From Deltaproteobacteria bacterium (GTDB lineage Bacteria; Myxococcota; Kuafuiibacteriia; Kuafuiibacteriales; Kuafuiibacteriaceae), in assembly GCA_016703535.1 (NCBI GenBank), contig JADJBV010000001.1:2232001-2296000 (forward strand): a DNA stretch of 64,000 nt, given 5' to 3'. Of this stretch, positions 55,826 to 64,000 are shown one piece after another. The notes under the pieces are model-generated. The model saw only the letters and a list, made by a program, of their open reading frames with translations. It was not told the DNA's origin and made no database searches. Every line of letters starts with the position of its first letter. Position 1 is the first letter of the stretch. A program made the translations under genes and the position numbers.

Positions 55826-58734
55826 TCAAAAACAAGGATCTGGCGGCCAACGAAGACCTCTCCGAAGACGGCGTGACCTGGAAGGCCATGACCTCGGTGC
55901 CGGAGCTCAACAAGGCGATCAACGAGGTGATGGCGGCGGAGGACGATCTTTCGCTGTCGGACGACCTGCCCGCCAAACGCGGCGCGGGTCCGGCCCCACG
56001 GGGGGCGAGCCAAGATCTCTCCTTGGACGACGAACCTCCGCCTTCTCGGGGGCCCGCCCCCAAAGGCAAAGCGTCGCCCAGCATCGACGAGATGATGGCC
56101 GAGCTGGACCTCGACCAAGACTCGAAACCGAAAGGTGGCGACGCCGGTCCTCCGCCGGGCGACGACGCCCCGCCCGCCCCTCGCGGCGCCGGTGGTGAAG
56201 ACCTCCAGGTCGGCGAGATCCCGGATCTGCCGCCGCTGTGGAAGACCTACCGAAAGCCGATCTTGGCCTTTGTCGGCGTGATGGCCCTGGTGTTGTTGGG
56301 TGTCTTCACCCACCTGTCGCGCTTCGGCATCTTCTTCATCCCGGGGATCTTGGCCGAGCTGACCCGAGAGCCGCCGCCGCCGCCGCCGGAGAAGCCGCCG
56401 CCGCCGCCGGCCAAGGTGGTGTCACCCGAGGAGTTGGCCAACCTGATCAACGAAGGTTCGTACGAGGCCTTCCGCTCGATCTTCGCGACCATCGAATCGG
56501 CGGGCCCGACCTTGCCCGACAACATGTTGGCCTTGGCCAAGGCTCGAGGCATGGCGACCTTGGCTTACGGATCGACGGCCTTCCCCCTGGCCGATCTGAC
56601 CAAGGCGGTCGAGGCGCTCAACACCCTGGATCTTGGCAAGGCGATGGGCGGCAACGCCGCCGCCGCCAACGTGGAGATCTTGAAGTCGCGTTCGGCGCTC
56701 GAGATCTTGACCGGGGCCCATGAATCGGCGGCGACCCAACTGGCGGCGCTGGTCGAGAGCCGCAGCGACGACAAGGAGCTGGCCCTTTTGCTCGGCCTGG
56801 CCCGGGCCAAAGGGGGCGACGCCAAGGGCGCGCTCGAGGCCCTCGACAAGGCTCTGGTGGCCGACTCTCGCTACGCGCTGGCGATCCACGCGATCGGCGA
56901 CATCGTGGCGGCCCAAGGGGACGCCAACTTGGAGGACGCCGCCTTTTGGTACGCCAAGGCCTTACGGGCCCAGCCGGCCCACTCCCGATCCGGGGTCGCG
57001 GCCGCCGCCTTGTACGAAAAGTTGCACCGGACCGGGGCCCGGCGCCGGATCCTCTTCGAGACCGCCGAAAACGTGTCTCGAGGCCTGCCCCCGGCCGAAC
57101 GCCCCCTGGTCTTGTACGAGACCGCCAAAGCTTTTGATCGGGTCGGCATCCTCCGCCAAGCGGGGCGTTTCGCCGAAGAGGCGGCCCGCCTCGACCCGAC
57201 CAACGCCAACTACATCGCCCTCGCCGGGGTCGCGATGGCCCTCAGCGGCCGCGGAGCTCAAAGCGTCGCGGCCCTGGACGCCCAGCTGCAGCGGACCCCC
57301 AACGACCTGGAGACCGTGTTGGCCCGGGCTCGGGCCCACATGAAGATGGAGGAGGTCGCCAAGGCCTTTTTGGATCTCGAGACCGCCGCCAAACAGGCGC
57401 CCCGAGATCACCGACCGTCCTTGTGGGAGGCCCGCTTCGATCTGCTCCTGGGCAAGTTGGCCGACGCCCGCACCGCCTTGGAGAAGGCCGCGCGCCTCGC
57501 CGATACCGACGTGGTCCCCAAGGTGGAGTTGGGGCGCTTGGAGCTCAACCTGGGCGACGTCGACGCGGCGCTCACTCAGGCCAAGGCCGCGGTCACCGCC
57601 GATCCCAATTCGGCCCGGGCTTTGGCGTTGTTGGGCGACTGCTTGTCTCGCCGGGCCGAGTTGTCCGAAGCGATCGAGACCTACCGAAAGGCCTTCGAGA
57701 TCGACGACGAGATCCTGGAGGCCCGGGTCGGCTACGCCAACACCTTGCGGGACATCGCGATGCGCCAAGGCGCGCCGAGGGAGAGCCAAGATCTGGCGGC
57801 CTCGGTGCCGCTGTATTTGGCGGCCCTCAACGACCAACCCGACAACCCGCAGATCATCTTCGAATACGGCCGGGCCTTGGAGCTGGAGGGCCGCTTGCAA
57901 AACGCCCTCGCCCTCTACCGGGAGGCCAGCATGCTCGACGAAAAGGACGTGCGCCCCCACCTGCGGATGGTCCAGGCCTTCATCGAGCAGAGCCCGCCGG
58001 CCTTGGACGAGGCCGCGTCTTCGCTCAAGCGGGCCCAGTCCATCGAACTGTCTTCTGGGCGACCCAGCTCCGAGGTCCGATTTTGGGAGGCCCGGCTGGC
58101 CCTGTTGACCGACCGGGTCCACGACGCGGTCTCGGCGCTGCGGACCGCTACCGAGTTCGAGCCCAAAAACGCGGTCTTCCACTACTGGATGGGCCGAGCC
58201 TTGGAGCGCAACAACTCGCTCTACGAGGCCATCACCTACTACGAAAAGGCGGTCAGTTTGAACAGCCGCTACGCCGAGGCCCACCGGGCTTTGGGTTGGG
58301 CCTCGGTCGAACGCCACAAGTTCGATCAGTCTCGCGTCCACTTCGAGGCCTTCCGGGCCGCCGCGCCCGAAGACAAGACGATCTGGAACGACATCGGCGA
58401 AAGTTATGTCCGTCAGAACAAGGACAATGAAGCCCTCGGTGCCTTCGAGAAGGTGCTGGAGCACCTGCCCCAGGACGTAAAGGCCCTGGTGCAGGTCGGC
58501 AACATCCTCAGCCGGCGTGGCAAAGAAGAAGACGCCACCAAATATTATCGGCGGGCGGTCAAGGCCGACGAATCCAACGGCGAGGCCACCTGTCAGTTGG
58601 GCATCGCCTTGGCCCGGGGCAAGGTCAGCAAGGAGGCCGAAGGTCTGCTCAAGCGTTGCCTCAAGTCCGCTGACGCGCCGGAAGACATGAAGGACAGCGC
58701 TCAGAGCATCCTGGACACCGCCGGGATCAATTGA
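55765..58734 (+). CDS. GYF-like / transmembrane / TPR protein (main part of frameshifted gene)
   Basis: This 989-residue frame opens at GTG 55765 inside a GYF_2-like domain (VRRRNGRVEGPFGVGRLVAM, then DGVTWKAMTSVPEL), so the true start is upstream. After an Asp/Pro-rich linker come one transmembrane helix (KPILAFVGVMALVLLGVFTH, near residues 166-198) and a Pro hinge. About 750 residues of TPR repeats follow (DLASAVPLYLAALNDQPDNP, AITYYEKAVSLNSRYAEAHR, ALGAFEKVLEHLPQDVKALV). Zinc ribbon plus GYF in one membrane protein resembles the Myxococcus gliding protein GltJ. The thi genes follow nine bases later. Confidence 0.85.
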   Translation: MRRRNGRVEGPFGVGRLVAMIKNKDLAANEDLSEDGVTWKAMTSVPELNKAINEVMAAEDDLSLSDDLPAKRGAGPAPRGASQDLSLDDEPPPSRGPAPKGKASPSIDEMMAELDLDQDSKPKGGDAGPPPGDDAPPAPRGAGGEDLQVGEIPDLPPLWKTYRKPILAFVGVMALVLLGVFTHLSRFGIFFIPGILAELTREPPPPPPEKPPPPPAKVVSPEELANLINEGSYEAFRSIFATIESAGPTLPDNMLALAKARGMATLAYGSTAFPLADLTKAVEALNTLDLGKAMGGNAAAANVEILKSRSALEILTGAHESAATQLAALVESRSDDKELALLLGLARAKGGDAKGALEALDKALVADSRYALAIHAIGDIVAAQGDANLEDAAFWYAKALRAQPAHSRSGVAAAALYEKLHRTGARRRILFETAENVSRGLPPAERPLVLYETAKAFDRVGILRQAGRFAEEAARLDPTNANYIALAGVAMALSGRGAQSVAALDAQLQRTPNDLETVLARARAHMKMEEVAKAFLDLETAAKQAPRDHRPSLWEARFDLLLGKLADARTALEKAARLADTDVVPKVELGRLELNLGDVDAALTQAKAAVTADPNSARALALLGDCLSRRAELSEAIETYRKAFEIDDEILEARVGYANTLRDIAMRQGAPRESQDLAASVPLYLAALNDQPDNPQIIFEYGRALELEGRLQNALALYREASMLDEKDVRPHLRMVQAFIEQSPPALDEAASSLKRAQSIELSSGRPSSEVRFWEARLALLTDRVHDAVSALRTATEFEPKNAVFHYWMGRALERNNSLYEAITYYEKAVSLNSRYAEAHRALGWASVERHKFDQSRVHFEAFRAAAPEDKTIWNDIGESYVRQNKDNEALGAFEKVLEHLPQDVKALVQVGNILSRRGKEEDATKYYRRAVKADESNGEATCQLGIALARGKVSKEAEGLLKRCLKSADAPEDMKDSAQSILDTAGIN

Positions 58735-58743
58735 GGGCAAGTG

Positions 58744-58944
58744 ATGGAGCTGTTGATCAACGGCGAGCCCCGCACCATGCCAGCGGGCCTGACGGTCGCG
58801 ACCTTGCTCCTCGAGCTAGGAATCCGCGGTGAACGAGTGGCGATCGAACTCAACGGTGAGGTGATCCGCAAAGAGCAGCGGGCCGAAAAGGCCTTGGCGC
58901 CGGCCGATCGAATCGAGATCGTGTCCTTCGTCGGAGGAGGCTGA
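58744..58944 (+). CDS. thiS: Sulfur carrier protein ThiS
   Basis: This 66-residue protein has the ThiS/MoaD fold: MELLINGEPRTMPAGLTVAT, then LGIRGERVAIELNGEVIRK. It ends in Gly-Gly (IVSFVGGG) for thiocarboxylate formation. It supplies sulfur for the thiazole ring of thiamine. ATG 58744 is preferred, with GAGGG upstream. thiG starts one base after its stop. Confidence 0.95.
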   Translation: MELLINGEPRTMPAGLTVATLLLELGIRGERVAIELNGEVIRKEQRAEKALAPADRIEIVSFVGGG

Positions 58945-58945
58945 G

Positions 58946-59710
58946 ATGGACGAATACGAGCTGGCCGGACACACCTTTCGCTCACGGCTGATCGTGGGCA
59001 CCGGGCGTTATCGAGATCTCGCCGAAACCCGAGCCGCCTTGGAGAAGAGCGGCGCCGAGCTGGTGACGGTGGCGGTCCGGCGGGTCAAGCTCGGTGAAAA
59101 AGGGACCATCTTGGACGCGATCCCAGAAGGGATGAAGCTGCTGCCCAACACCGCCGGCTGCTACACCGCCGAAGAGGCCGTACGGACCGCCCGATTGGCC
59201 CGAGAGGCCGGCCTCACCGACCTCATCAAGCTGGAGGTCATCGGCGATCAGGAGACCCTCTTCCCCGACGTCGCCGAAACCATCGCCGCCGCCAAGATCT
59301 TGGTGAAGGAAGGATTCCGGGTGTTGCCTTATGTCACCGACGACCCGGTGGCCTGTTTGCGCTTGGAAGACGCCGGCTGCGCCGCGGTGATGCCGCTGGC
59401 GGCGCCGATCGGCTCGGGCCTGGGGATCCGCAACCCGTACAACCTGCGGATCATCTTGGGCCGGCTGAAGTGCCCGGTGATCGTCGACGCGGGGGTCGGT
59501 ACGGCCTCGGACGCCGCGGTCGCCATGGAGCTCGGCTGCACCGCCATCTTGATGAACACCGCGATCGCCGCGGCCAAAGATCCGCTGTTGATGGCCGAGG
59601 CGATGAAAGAGGCGGTGATGGCCGGCCGCAAAGCCTACCTGGCAGGCCGAATGCCCACTCGGCTCTACGCCAACGCCTCCAGCCCCGAGACCGGCTTGCT
59701 CGGGCGCTGA
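58946..59710 (+). CDS. thiG: Thiazole synthase ThiG
   Basis: This 254-residue TIM-barrel enzyme has LIVGTGRYRDLAETRAALEK, the Schiff-base Lys region (TVAVRRVKLG), PNTAGCYTAEEAVRTARL, IKLEVIGDQETLFPD, and the phosphate site VDAGVGTASDAAVAMELGC. It builds the thiazole phosphate ring from DXP, ThiS-thiocarboxylate and dehydroglycine. thiH or thiO is not in view. Confidence 0.97.
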   Translation: MDEYELAGHTFRSRLIVGTGRYRDLAETRAALEKSGAELVTVAVRRVKLGEKGTILDAIPEGMKLLPNTAGCYTAEEAVRTARLAREAGLTDLIKLEVIGDQETLFPDVAETIAAAKILVKEGFRVLPYVTDDPVACLRLEDAGCAAVMPLAAPIGSGLGIRNPYNLRIILGRLKCPVIVDAGVGTASDAAVAMELGCTAILMNTAIAAAKDPLLMAEAMKEAVMAGRKAYLAGRMPTRLYANASSPETGLLGR

Positions 59711-59717
59711 GGCGCCG

Positions 59718-60275
59718 TTGTTGCTCTACGCGATCACCGATCGGAGCTTGATGGGCGTTGATCCGCGGGTCGCCATCGATCGGCTCCTCGATCGGAGTCC
59801 GGGTCCACTCTGGATCCAGCTGCGCGAGAAGGACCTCCCCGCCGGCGCCTTGTATCAACTCGCCCAAGAGGTGCTGCGACGCCTGCCTCAAGAAGTACCG
59901 CTGTTGATCAACGGGCGAGTCGACGTCGCCCGCAGCTTGGGGTGCGGCGTGCACTTGCCGAGCGACGGCCTGCCGGTGGCCGAGGTGCGTCGCCTCCTCG
60001 GGCCCCGGGCGAACGTGGGCTGCTCGGGTCACTCCCCCGCCGAGTGTCGCCGCCTGGCCGAAGCCGGGGCCGACCTGGTCACCCTGTCCCCGATCTTCGA
60101 GAGCCCCGGCAAAGGACCGCCCCTGGGCCTCGGCGCCCTCACCGAAACCAAAGCGGGCGGGTGGCCGGCGGGGTGCCGGTTGGTGGCGCTGGGCGGGATG
60201 GACACGGCCCGAACCGAAGCCGCCCGGTTGGCCGGCGCCGACGGGGTCGCGATGATCCGAGGTGCCTGGACCTAG
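59718..60275 (+). CDS. thiE: Thiamine-phosphate synthase ThiE
   Basis: This 185-residue protein (TTG start, GAGG upstream) is a little shorter than usual ThiE. It has LWIQLREKDLPAGALYQLAQ, LLINGRVDVARSLGCGVHLP, GCSGHSPAECRRLAEAGADL, LSPIFESPGKGPPLG and ALGGMDTARTEAARLAGADG. It joins HMP-PP and thiazole phosphate. It ends the thiS-thiG-thiE operon. The composite repeat follows directly. Confidence 0.93.
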   Translation: MLLYAITDRSLMGVDPRVAIDRLLDRSPGPLWIQLREKDLPAGALYQLAQEVLRRLPQEVPLLINGRVDVARSLGCGVHLPSDGLPVAEVRRLLGPRANVGCSGHSPAECRRLAEAGADLVTLSPIFESPGKGPPLGLGALTETKAGGWPAGCRLVALGGMDTARTEAARLAGADGVAMIRGAWT

Positions 60276-60290
60276 GTCGTCGGGGCCAGG

Positions 60291-60536
60291 GCTTGGGGGC
60301 CAGGTCCGGCAAAGCCAGGCAAAGCCGGCCCACCCCTCTACGCCCGCGGGCGCGGGCTGCGCGCCTGCGGCTTGCCTTGGGGGCCCGGTGCCTCGTTTCG
60401 AGGTGGCTCGTGACGCTCGTTGGAGCCCGGGACTCTTCCTGGTTTTCTGGCTTCCTAAGCGGTTGAGCCGGCGGCGCCCCGCGGCCACGAGGGGGATTGG
60501 AGACCGCTTAGAAATGCAGGAACCCAGGAGCCTGAG
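60291..60536. repeat. Composite intergenic repeat cluster (copy 2)
   Basis: This copy shares modules with 31393-31800. Module A (GCTTGGGGGCC-GGTCCGGCA) is at 60291-60325 with a partial copy near 60375. Module C is inverted at 60413-60460 and module B inverted at 60507-60535. Read on the minus strand, the order B-C-A matches copy 1 with similar spacing. The gap 60276-60625 has no other gene. Confidence 0.75.
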
Positions 60537-60625
60537 GAATTGGACCCCAAAAGCGCGCCTTGAAGCCCGGTCCGGGCCAGCTCCAGGTCCACATTCGGCC
60601 TTTGGCAAGAATGGGACGGACCGTC

Positions 60626-61642
60626 TCAGGAGCCGCGATCGACGGCGACCAGGACCTGCAGCCGGGAGGGCTTCGGGGCCTTTTTCACCGTCACCGCCGT
60701 CAAGGTCTTCTGCAGGCAGGGCACGACCTGGGGATCGTCGTAGGCGTCCAGCTCCACCGAGGTGTCGGCCAAGGTCCCGTTCGGGAGGGCGCTCAGGTTG
60801 ATGGCGGCCATCCCGGTGCCAGCGGCGCTGCTCTTGATCTGGGCGACGCAGGCCTCGAGGGCCGGGCGTTGGGACTCGACGGCGTCCTTCAGGGCCACCT
60901 CGTCCAGAGTGCCGGTTTGCCGCAGGACCTCGACCCGCACCGTGGCCACACCCGGCTCCAACCAGGAGCGGAAGCGCTCAAGCCGAGGGGTCCGGGCCCG
61001 GGCCAAGGAGGCGTCCTTTTCGCCGAGCAACTCGAAGGCCAGAGGATAGGCCAACACCGTGAAGGCGTCGGCCTTGGGGTGGCCGTAACAGCCGCCCTCG
61101 TGTTCGTCCCGATCGTCATCGAAGGTGAAGGTGACCCGCAGCTTCAGCCGCTTCTCTTGGTGCCGCCGCGCCACGTCTTCGGCTTCATGATCGGGCAGGG
61201 CGAAGTGGGCGCCCGAACGATCACTCACCGAAAGGGACAGACCCCCGTCCCAACTGACCAGCGGCTTCTCCAGATCCAGCGGCAAGGCTTGGCGCTTGAC
61301 GTCGTAGTCGTCGAAGCGAAAGCCCGGGGCCTCGAAGTCGGCCTGAAACACCTGGCGCCGGACCTCCTGCTTGATTTTGGTTCGCCCTGCCCGCTCGACC
61401 CCCCGTTGGTAGGCGTTTTGATCCTCCCGGGGCGCGGGGGACTGAAAGGCGCCGCAGACCTTGGCGAGGGCGGCCAGGTCCGAAAGCACCCGAGGCTTGG
61501 CGAAGGTGCCGACGGCGTCGCTCAGGTGAAAGGTTCGGGCTTCATCGGCCTCTTGGGTGACCGGCCGGGGCCCGGCGTCTTCGCTCGGGACCGAACCCAA
61601 GGCCACGACGACGGTCCAGGTGACGAATAAGGGGCTGGGCAT
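60626..61642 (-). CDS. Secreted protein with AgmX/TonB-like C-terminal domain
   Basis: This 338-residue protein has a signal-like start (MPSPLFVTWTVVVALGSVPS). The C-terminal 90 residues (QRPALEACVAQIKSSAAGTG, LPNGTLADTSVELDAYDDPQ, VVPCLQKTLTAVTVKKAPKP) match the two-Cys pattern of the AgmX/PglI-type TonB-like domain common in myxobacteria. The middle part is beta-rich and unrecognised. The function is unknown; envelope location is likely. Confidence 0.75.
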   Translation of the reverse strand: MPSPLFVTWTVVVALGSVPSEDAGPRPVTQEADEARTFHLSDAVGTFAKPRVLSDLAALAKVCGAFQSPAPREDQNAYQRGVERAGRTKIKQEVRRQVFQADFEAPGFRFDDYDVKRQALPLDLEKPLVSWDGGLSLSVSDRSGAHFALPDHEAEDVARRHQEKRLKLRVTFTFDDDRDEHEGGCYGHPKADAFTVLAYPLAFELLGEKDASLARARTPRLERFRSWLEPGVATVRVEVLRQTGTLDEVALKDAVESQRPALEACVAQIKSSAAGTGMAAINLSALPNGTLADTSVELDAYDDPQVVPCLQKTLTAVTVKKAPKPSRLQVLVAVDRGS

Positions 61643-61804
61643 CGGCGCAATCCTCCAGGGTAACTCGAGACGTAGAATGATACTAAATTATATGTCTTTT
61701 AAGGTTCAATACGCTCAGTTTACCTACACAAACCCCGAGTCCTTCGTCGCTCCTCCACTCTCCTGTTGTGGCCCAGCCCCATTCTCGGGTATCGATGCCC
61801 CGTC
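61643..61804. other. AT-rich intergenic segment
   Basis: The stretch 61670-61725 is markedly AT-rich (GATACTAAATTATATG) for this genome. It lies between the secreted-protein gene and tRNA-Thr and may hold their promoters. No clear -35/-10 pair can be assigned. A short open frame on the minus strand is antisense tRNA and not coding. Confidence 0.4.
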
Positions 61805-61876
<72 letters not shown>

Positions 61877-62010
61877 TCAACCCCGCCGACCAAAAGTCTA
61901 GTCCAGCCGCACCCTTGGGCAGGGCTTTTTGCTTCGGCCGACCATCCTATGGCGAACTGTCGCACGGGACACCACCGTGCCGGTGCCGAGTTTCGCCCCG
62001 GCCTCACCCC

Positions 62011-63723
62011 ATGCGCGCCCCCTACCTCTTCGCCCTCACCTTCACCCTGGCCAGCCCCGGGATCGCCCAGGCCGCCCCGGACTTCTTCGGCCGGGAAGGC
62101 TACTACGACCTCTCGGGCGCCCCCGAGATCAAGGACCTAAGGCTCGACTACGAGTACCTCCGGACCGGCCGCCCCACGTCGGCCGAGACCTTGGGCCTGG
62201 TCGGCGCCGCCACGGTCCAGACCCGGCGCAACTTCGTCTACATCGAGGACACCGATGGCACCCTGACGATCCCGTTCCGCTCCTCGAACGATCTGCAGAC
62301 CGCCTTCAACTTCGCCCTTCGGGAGCTCTACCAGGTCCACCCCGACGAGTTCGTCTTCGTCTACCTCTTCACCTCCTTCGATCCGCGGGTCGGCGCCTTC
62401 TTCTACGCACCCGAGGCCAACGAGACCCGAGGCATCGGCTCCCCTCGCTACGATCAAAACGGCCCGTCGCCCCGAGAGGGCTTCGTGTTCATGAACTACT
62501 GGCAGTCGATGCAGCAGATGTACGGCCAGTTTGGGGCCGCGGTGGTTCGGGCCCAGGGCCGCAGCATCTTCAACCAAGAGGCCGGCCACCGCTGGGCTTC
62601 TTTCATCGAGCTCGGCACGGGCAACAACGGCTCGGGCACCGACCTCCTGCTCGGCCGGGATGAAGGGCACTGGAGCTACTTCATGAACAGCGGCGGCTCT
62701 CCCATGGAGGGCAACGCGTGGTTCGACAACGGCAACGGCACCTTCACCACCACCACCAACCTGCAGAACTGGCGCTTCAGCCAGCTGGATCTCTACCTGA
62801 TGGGCCTGTTGCCCAAGGAGATGGTGGAGCCCTTCTTCGTGATCCAGAACCCGGTGGTGCAAGGGGGCGGTCGTGACCTCTACGGCCAGGTCCCGACCCG
62901 CTCGTCTCCCCCGCAGATCATCGAGCCGGTGACGGTCAGCGGCACCCGGACCAACTTCACCATCGACAACGTCATCAGCCGCAACGCCAACCGCGCTCCG
63001 GCCTTCGGCGCGGCGCCAAACACCTGGCGGGTGGTCTTCGTGATGTTGGCCAGCCGCACCGCCCCGCTGAGCGAGCCCGACCGAACGACCTTCGAGGGCA
63101 TGGTCGACAACTACGCCGCCGGCTTTCACGAAGGCACCGGCAACCGCGGGACCCTCGACTACTCGTTGATCGAGGATCCGGTGCCGCTGCCGATCGGCGG
63201 CGAGTGCACCGACAACAGCAACTGCCAACAAACCCCGGACCCTTTGTTTTGCCTGCCCCGCAGCGGCGGCGCCCCGGGCCTCTGCACCAAACCCTGCGCC
63301 GACGCCAGCAGCTGCCCAGGAGACTGGTGTTGCGCGGATCTCTCGGGGACCGGCAGCCTGGCCTGTTTGCCCAAGACCGAGTTCGGTGACGGTCAGTGCC
63401 CGGTGATCAGCCAACCCCAGCCCGACGCTGGCGTCAGCGACGACGCCGGCCCCTCCGAGTGCAGCTGCAACACCGGGGAGGGCTGCCAAGAGGGCTGTGC
63501 CTGCGATCCAGCCTGCGCGATGGTGCCGGCTCCGACCCCTAACCTCTGCGCCTGCGATCTGAGCTACAGCTGCGACCCCGCCGCGAACGGCGAAGGCAAC
63601 TGCGCCTGCGATCCGGAGTGTGACGAGGGCTGCGGCTGCACCACCACCCAACAGAACTCGGCGTCGGTGTTAGGGCTGGCCGGCGCCTTCGGGCTGTTGT
63701 TGCTGCGCCGCCGTCGGCGCTGA
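62011..63723 (+). CDS. Secreted metalloprotease-like protein with MYXO-CTERM-like tail
   Basis: This 570-residue protein (ATG 62011) has a signal peptide (FALTFTLASPGIAQA). Residues about 30-400 form the main domain. A segment FNQEAGHRWASFIELG sits where myxobacterial relatives have HExGHxW, so the first zinc His is Gln and activity is doubtful. Cys-rich modules follow near 400-530. The end has the MYXO-CTERM pattern: GCGCTTTQQNS, a hydrophobic stretch (VLGLAGAFGLLLL) and five Arg. MYXO-CTERM proteins are sorted to the outer surface in this phylum. Confidence 0.87.
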   Translation: MRAPYLFALTFTLASPGIAQAAPDFFGREGYYDLSGAPEIKDLRLDYEYLRTGRPTSAETLGLVGAATVQTRRNFVYIEDTDGTLTIPFRSSNDLQTAFNFALRELYQVHPDEFVFVYLFTSFDPRVGAFFYAPEANETRGIGSPRYDQNGPSPREGFVFMNYWQSMQQMYGQFGAAVVRAQGRSIFNQEAGHRWASFIELGTGNNGSGTDLLLGRDEGHWSYFMNSGGSPMEGNAWFDNGNGTFTTTTNLQNWRFSQLDLYLMGLLPKEMVEPFFVIQNPVVQGGGRDLYGQVPTRSSPPQIIEPVTVSGTRTNFTIDNVISRNANRAPAFGAAPNTWRVVFVMLASRTAPLSEPDRTTFEGMVDNYAAGFHEGTGNRGTLDYSLIEDPVPLPIGGECTDNSNCQQTPDPLFCLPRSGGAPGLCTKPCADASSCPGDWCCADLSGTGSLACLPKTEFGDGQCPVISQPQPDAGVSDDAGPSECSCNTGEGCQEGCACDPACAMVPAPTPNLCACDLSYSCDPAANGEGNCACDPECDEGCGCTTTQQNSASVLGLAGAFGLLLLRRRRR

Positions 63724-63761
63724 GCTGGGGATGCCGCCGCCCAAACGCGGGGTGGCGGCGC

Positions 63762-64000
63762 TCAGCTGACGTTGAAGAGTTGGTCGAGGTCGAGGGGCTT
63801 GCCGCTGGCGAAGACGAAGTAGGCCTGGGCCGCGTCTTGGGCCATGGTCTTCCAGATCGCCTCACGGTGGGCCGAGGTCAAAGACGGATCGTCTCGGACC
63901 TCGCGCACCGCGGCCGCGAACTTCTGCAGATCGGTGCCGGCCTCGTTGAGGGCCCGGATGTGCTTCACGATCCGTCGATCCCGCGGCGCCAGTTTCGCCA
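63762..64000 (-). CDS. C-terminal end of a hypothetical protein (5' end outside window)
   Basis: About 79 residues are visible and the frame is open to the right edge, so the start probably lies outside; GTG 63968 is an internal alternative. It is a small, helical, acidic segment (QKFAAAVREVRDDPSLTSAH, then LDLDQLFNVS). No family was recognised. Confidence 0.6.
   Translation of the reverse strand, partial: AKLAPRDRRIVKHIRALNEAGTDLQKFAAAVREVRDDPSLTSAHREAIWKTMAQDAAQAYFVFASGKPLDLDQLFNVS

Overview
The window is high-GC DNA from a Gram-negative bacterium, most likely a myxobacterium or relative (Myxococcota). The evidence is the density of eukaryote-like Ser/Thr kinases and pseudokinases, FHA, PEGA and GYF-like domains, and large Cys-rich or MopE-type metal-binding lipoproteins. 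One secreted protein also ends in a MYXO-CTERM-like tail (Cys-Gly-Cys, hydrophobic stretch, Arg cluster). GTG and TTG starts are common. No phage, insertion sequence, integrase or CRISPR array was seen. The mix of core housekeeping genes and lineage-specific envelope and signalling genes looks like ordinary chromosome.

Layout. 1-7.7 kb: two secreted PQQ-propeller proteins, a membrane Ser/Thr kinase, and a three-gene envelope operon (LPP20-like, FlgT/LPP20-like, FecR-like). 7.9-17.1 kb: a GYF/DUF4388/J-domain/TPR protein, a membrane protein fused to a spermidine-synthase-like domain, and lysS with the LolC/E-type permease and lolD. 17.2-25.1 kb: ettA, then a five-gene minus-strand run (lipoprotein, hybrid kinase, porin, periplasmic binding protein, CheA/Hpt-like membrane kinase) that looks like one ligand-sensing signalling cassette. 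25.2-31.4 kb: a kinase with two zinc ribbons, dnaX-ybaB-recR, SRP RNA, tRNA-Ser, a tandem palindromic repeat array, tadA and a tandem UspA protein.

31.4-40.7 kb: a composite intergenic repeat, a degenerate E2 acyltransferase, an FHA protein with eight acidic Leu-Phe motifs, a solitary rpsD, a large membrane pseudokinase and a Pro-hinged outer-membrane-type protein. 40.7-53.5 kb: a block of envelope proteins (MopE-type, PEGA, VWA, DUF4215 and ASH domains) with a second pseudokinase. 53.6-64 kb: a thymidylate-kinase-like protein whose 3' end runs into tRNA-Arg, a PspA/IM30-like protein, a zinc-ribbon/GYF/TPR membrane protein split by a frameshift, thiS-thiG-thiE, another copy of the composite repeat, tRNA-Thr, a MYXO-CTERM protein, and the end of one more gene.

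The most unusual content is a recurring theme of degenerated enzymes kept as intact open genes: two pseudokinases, an E2 lacking both its lipoyl lysine and catalytic His, a histidine kinase with an altered N-box, a J domain with HTD instead of HPD, and a protease-like protein with QEAGH. Several intergenic inverted or composite repeats are not explained by genes. All functional statements come from reading the sequence and from family knowledge; no database search was run.
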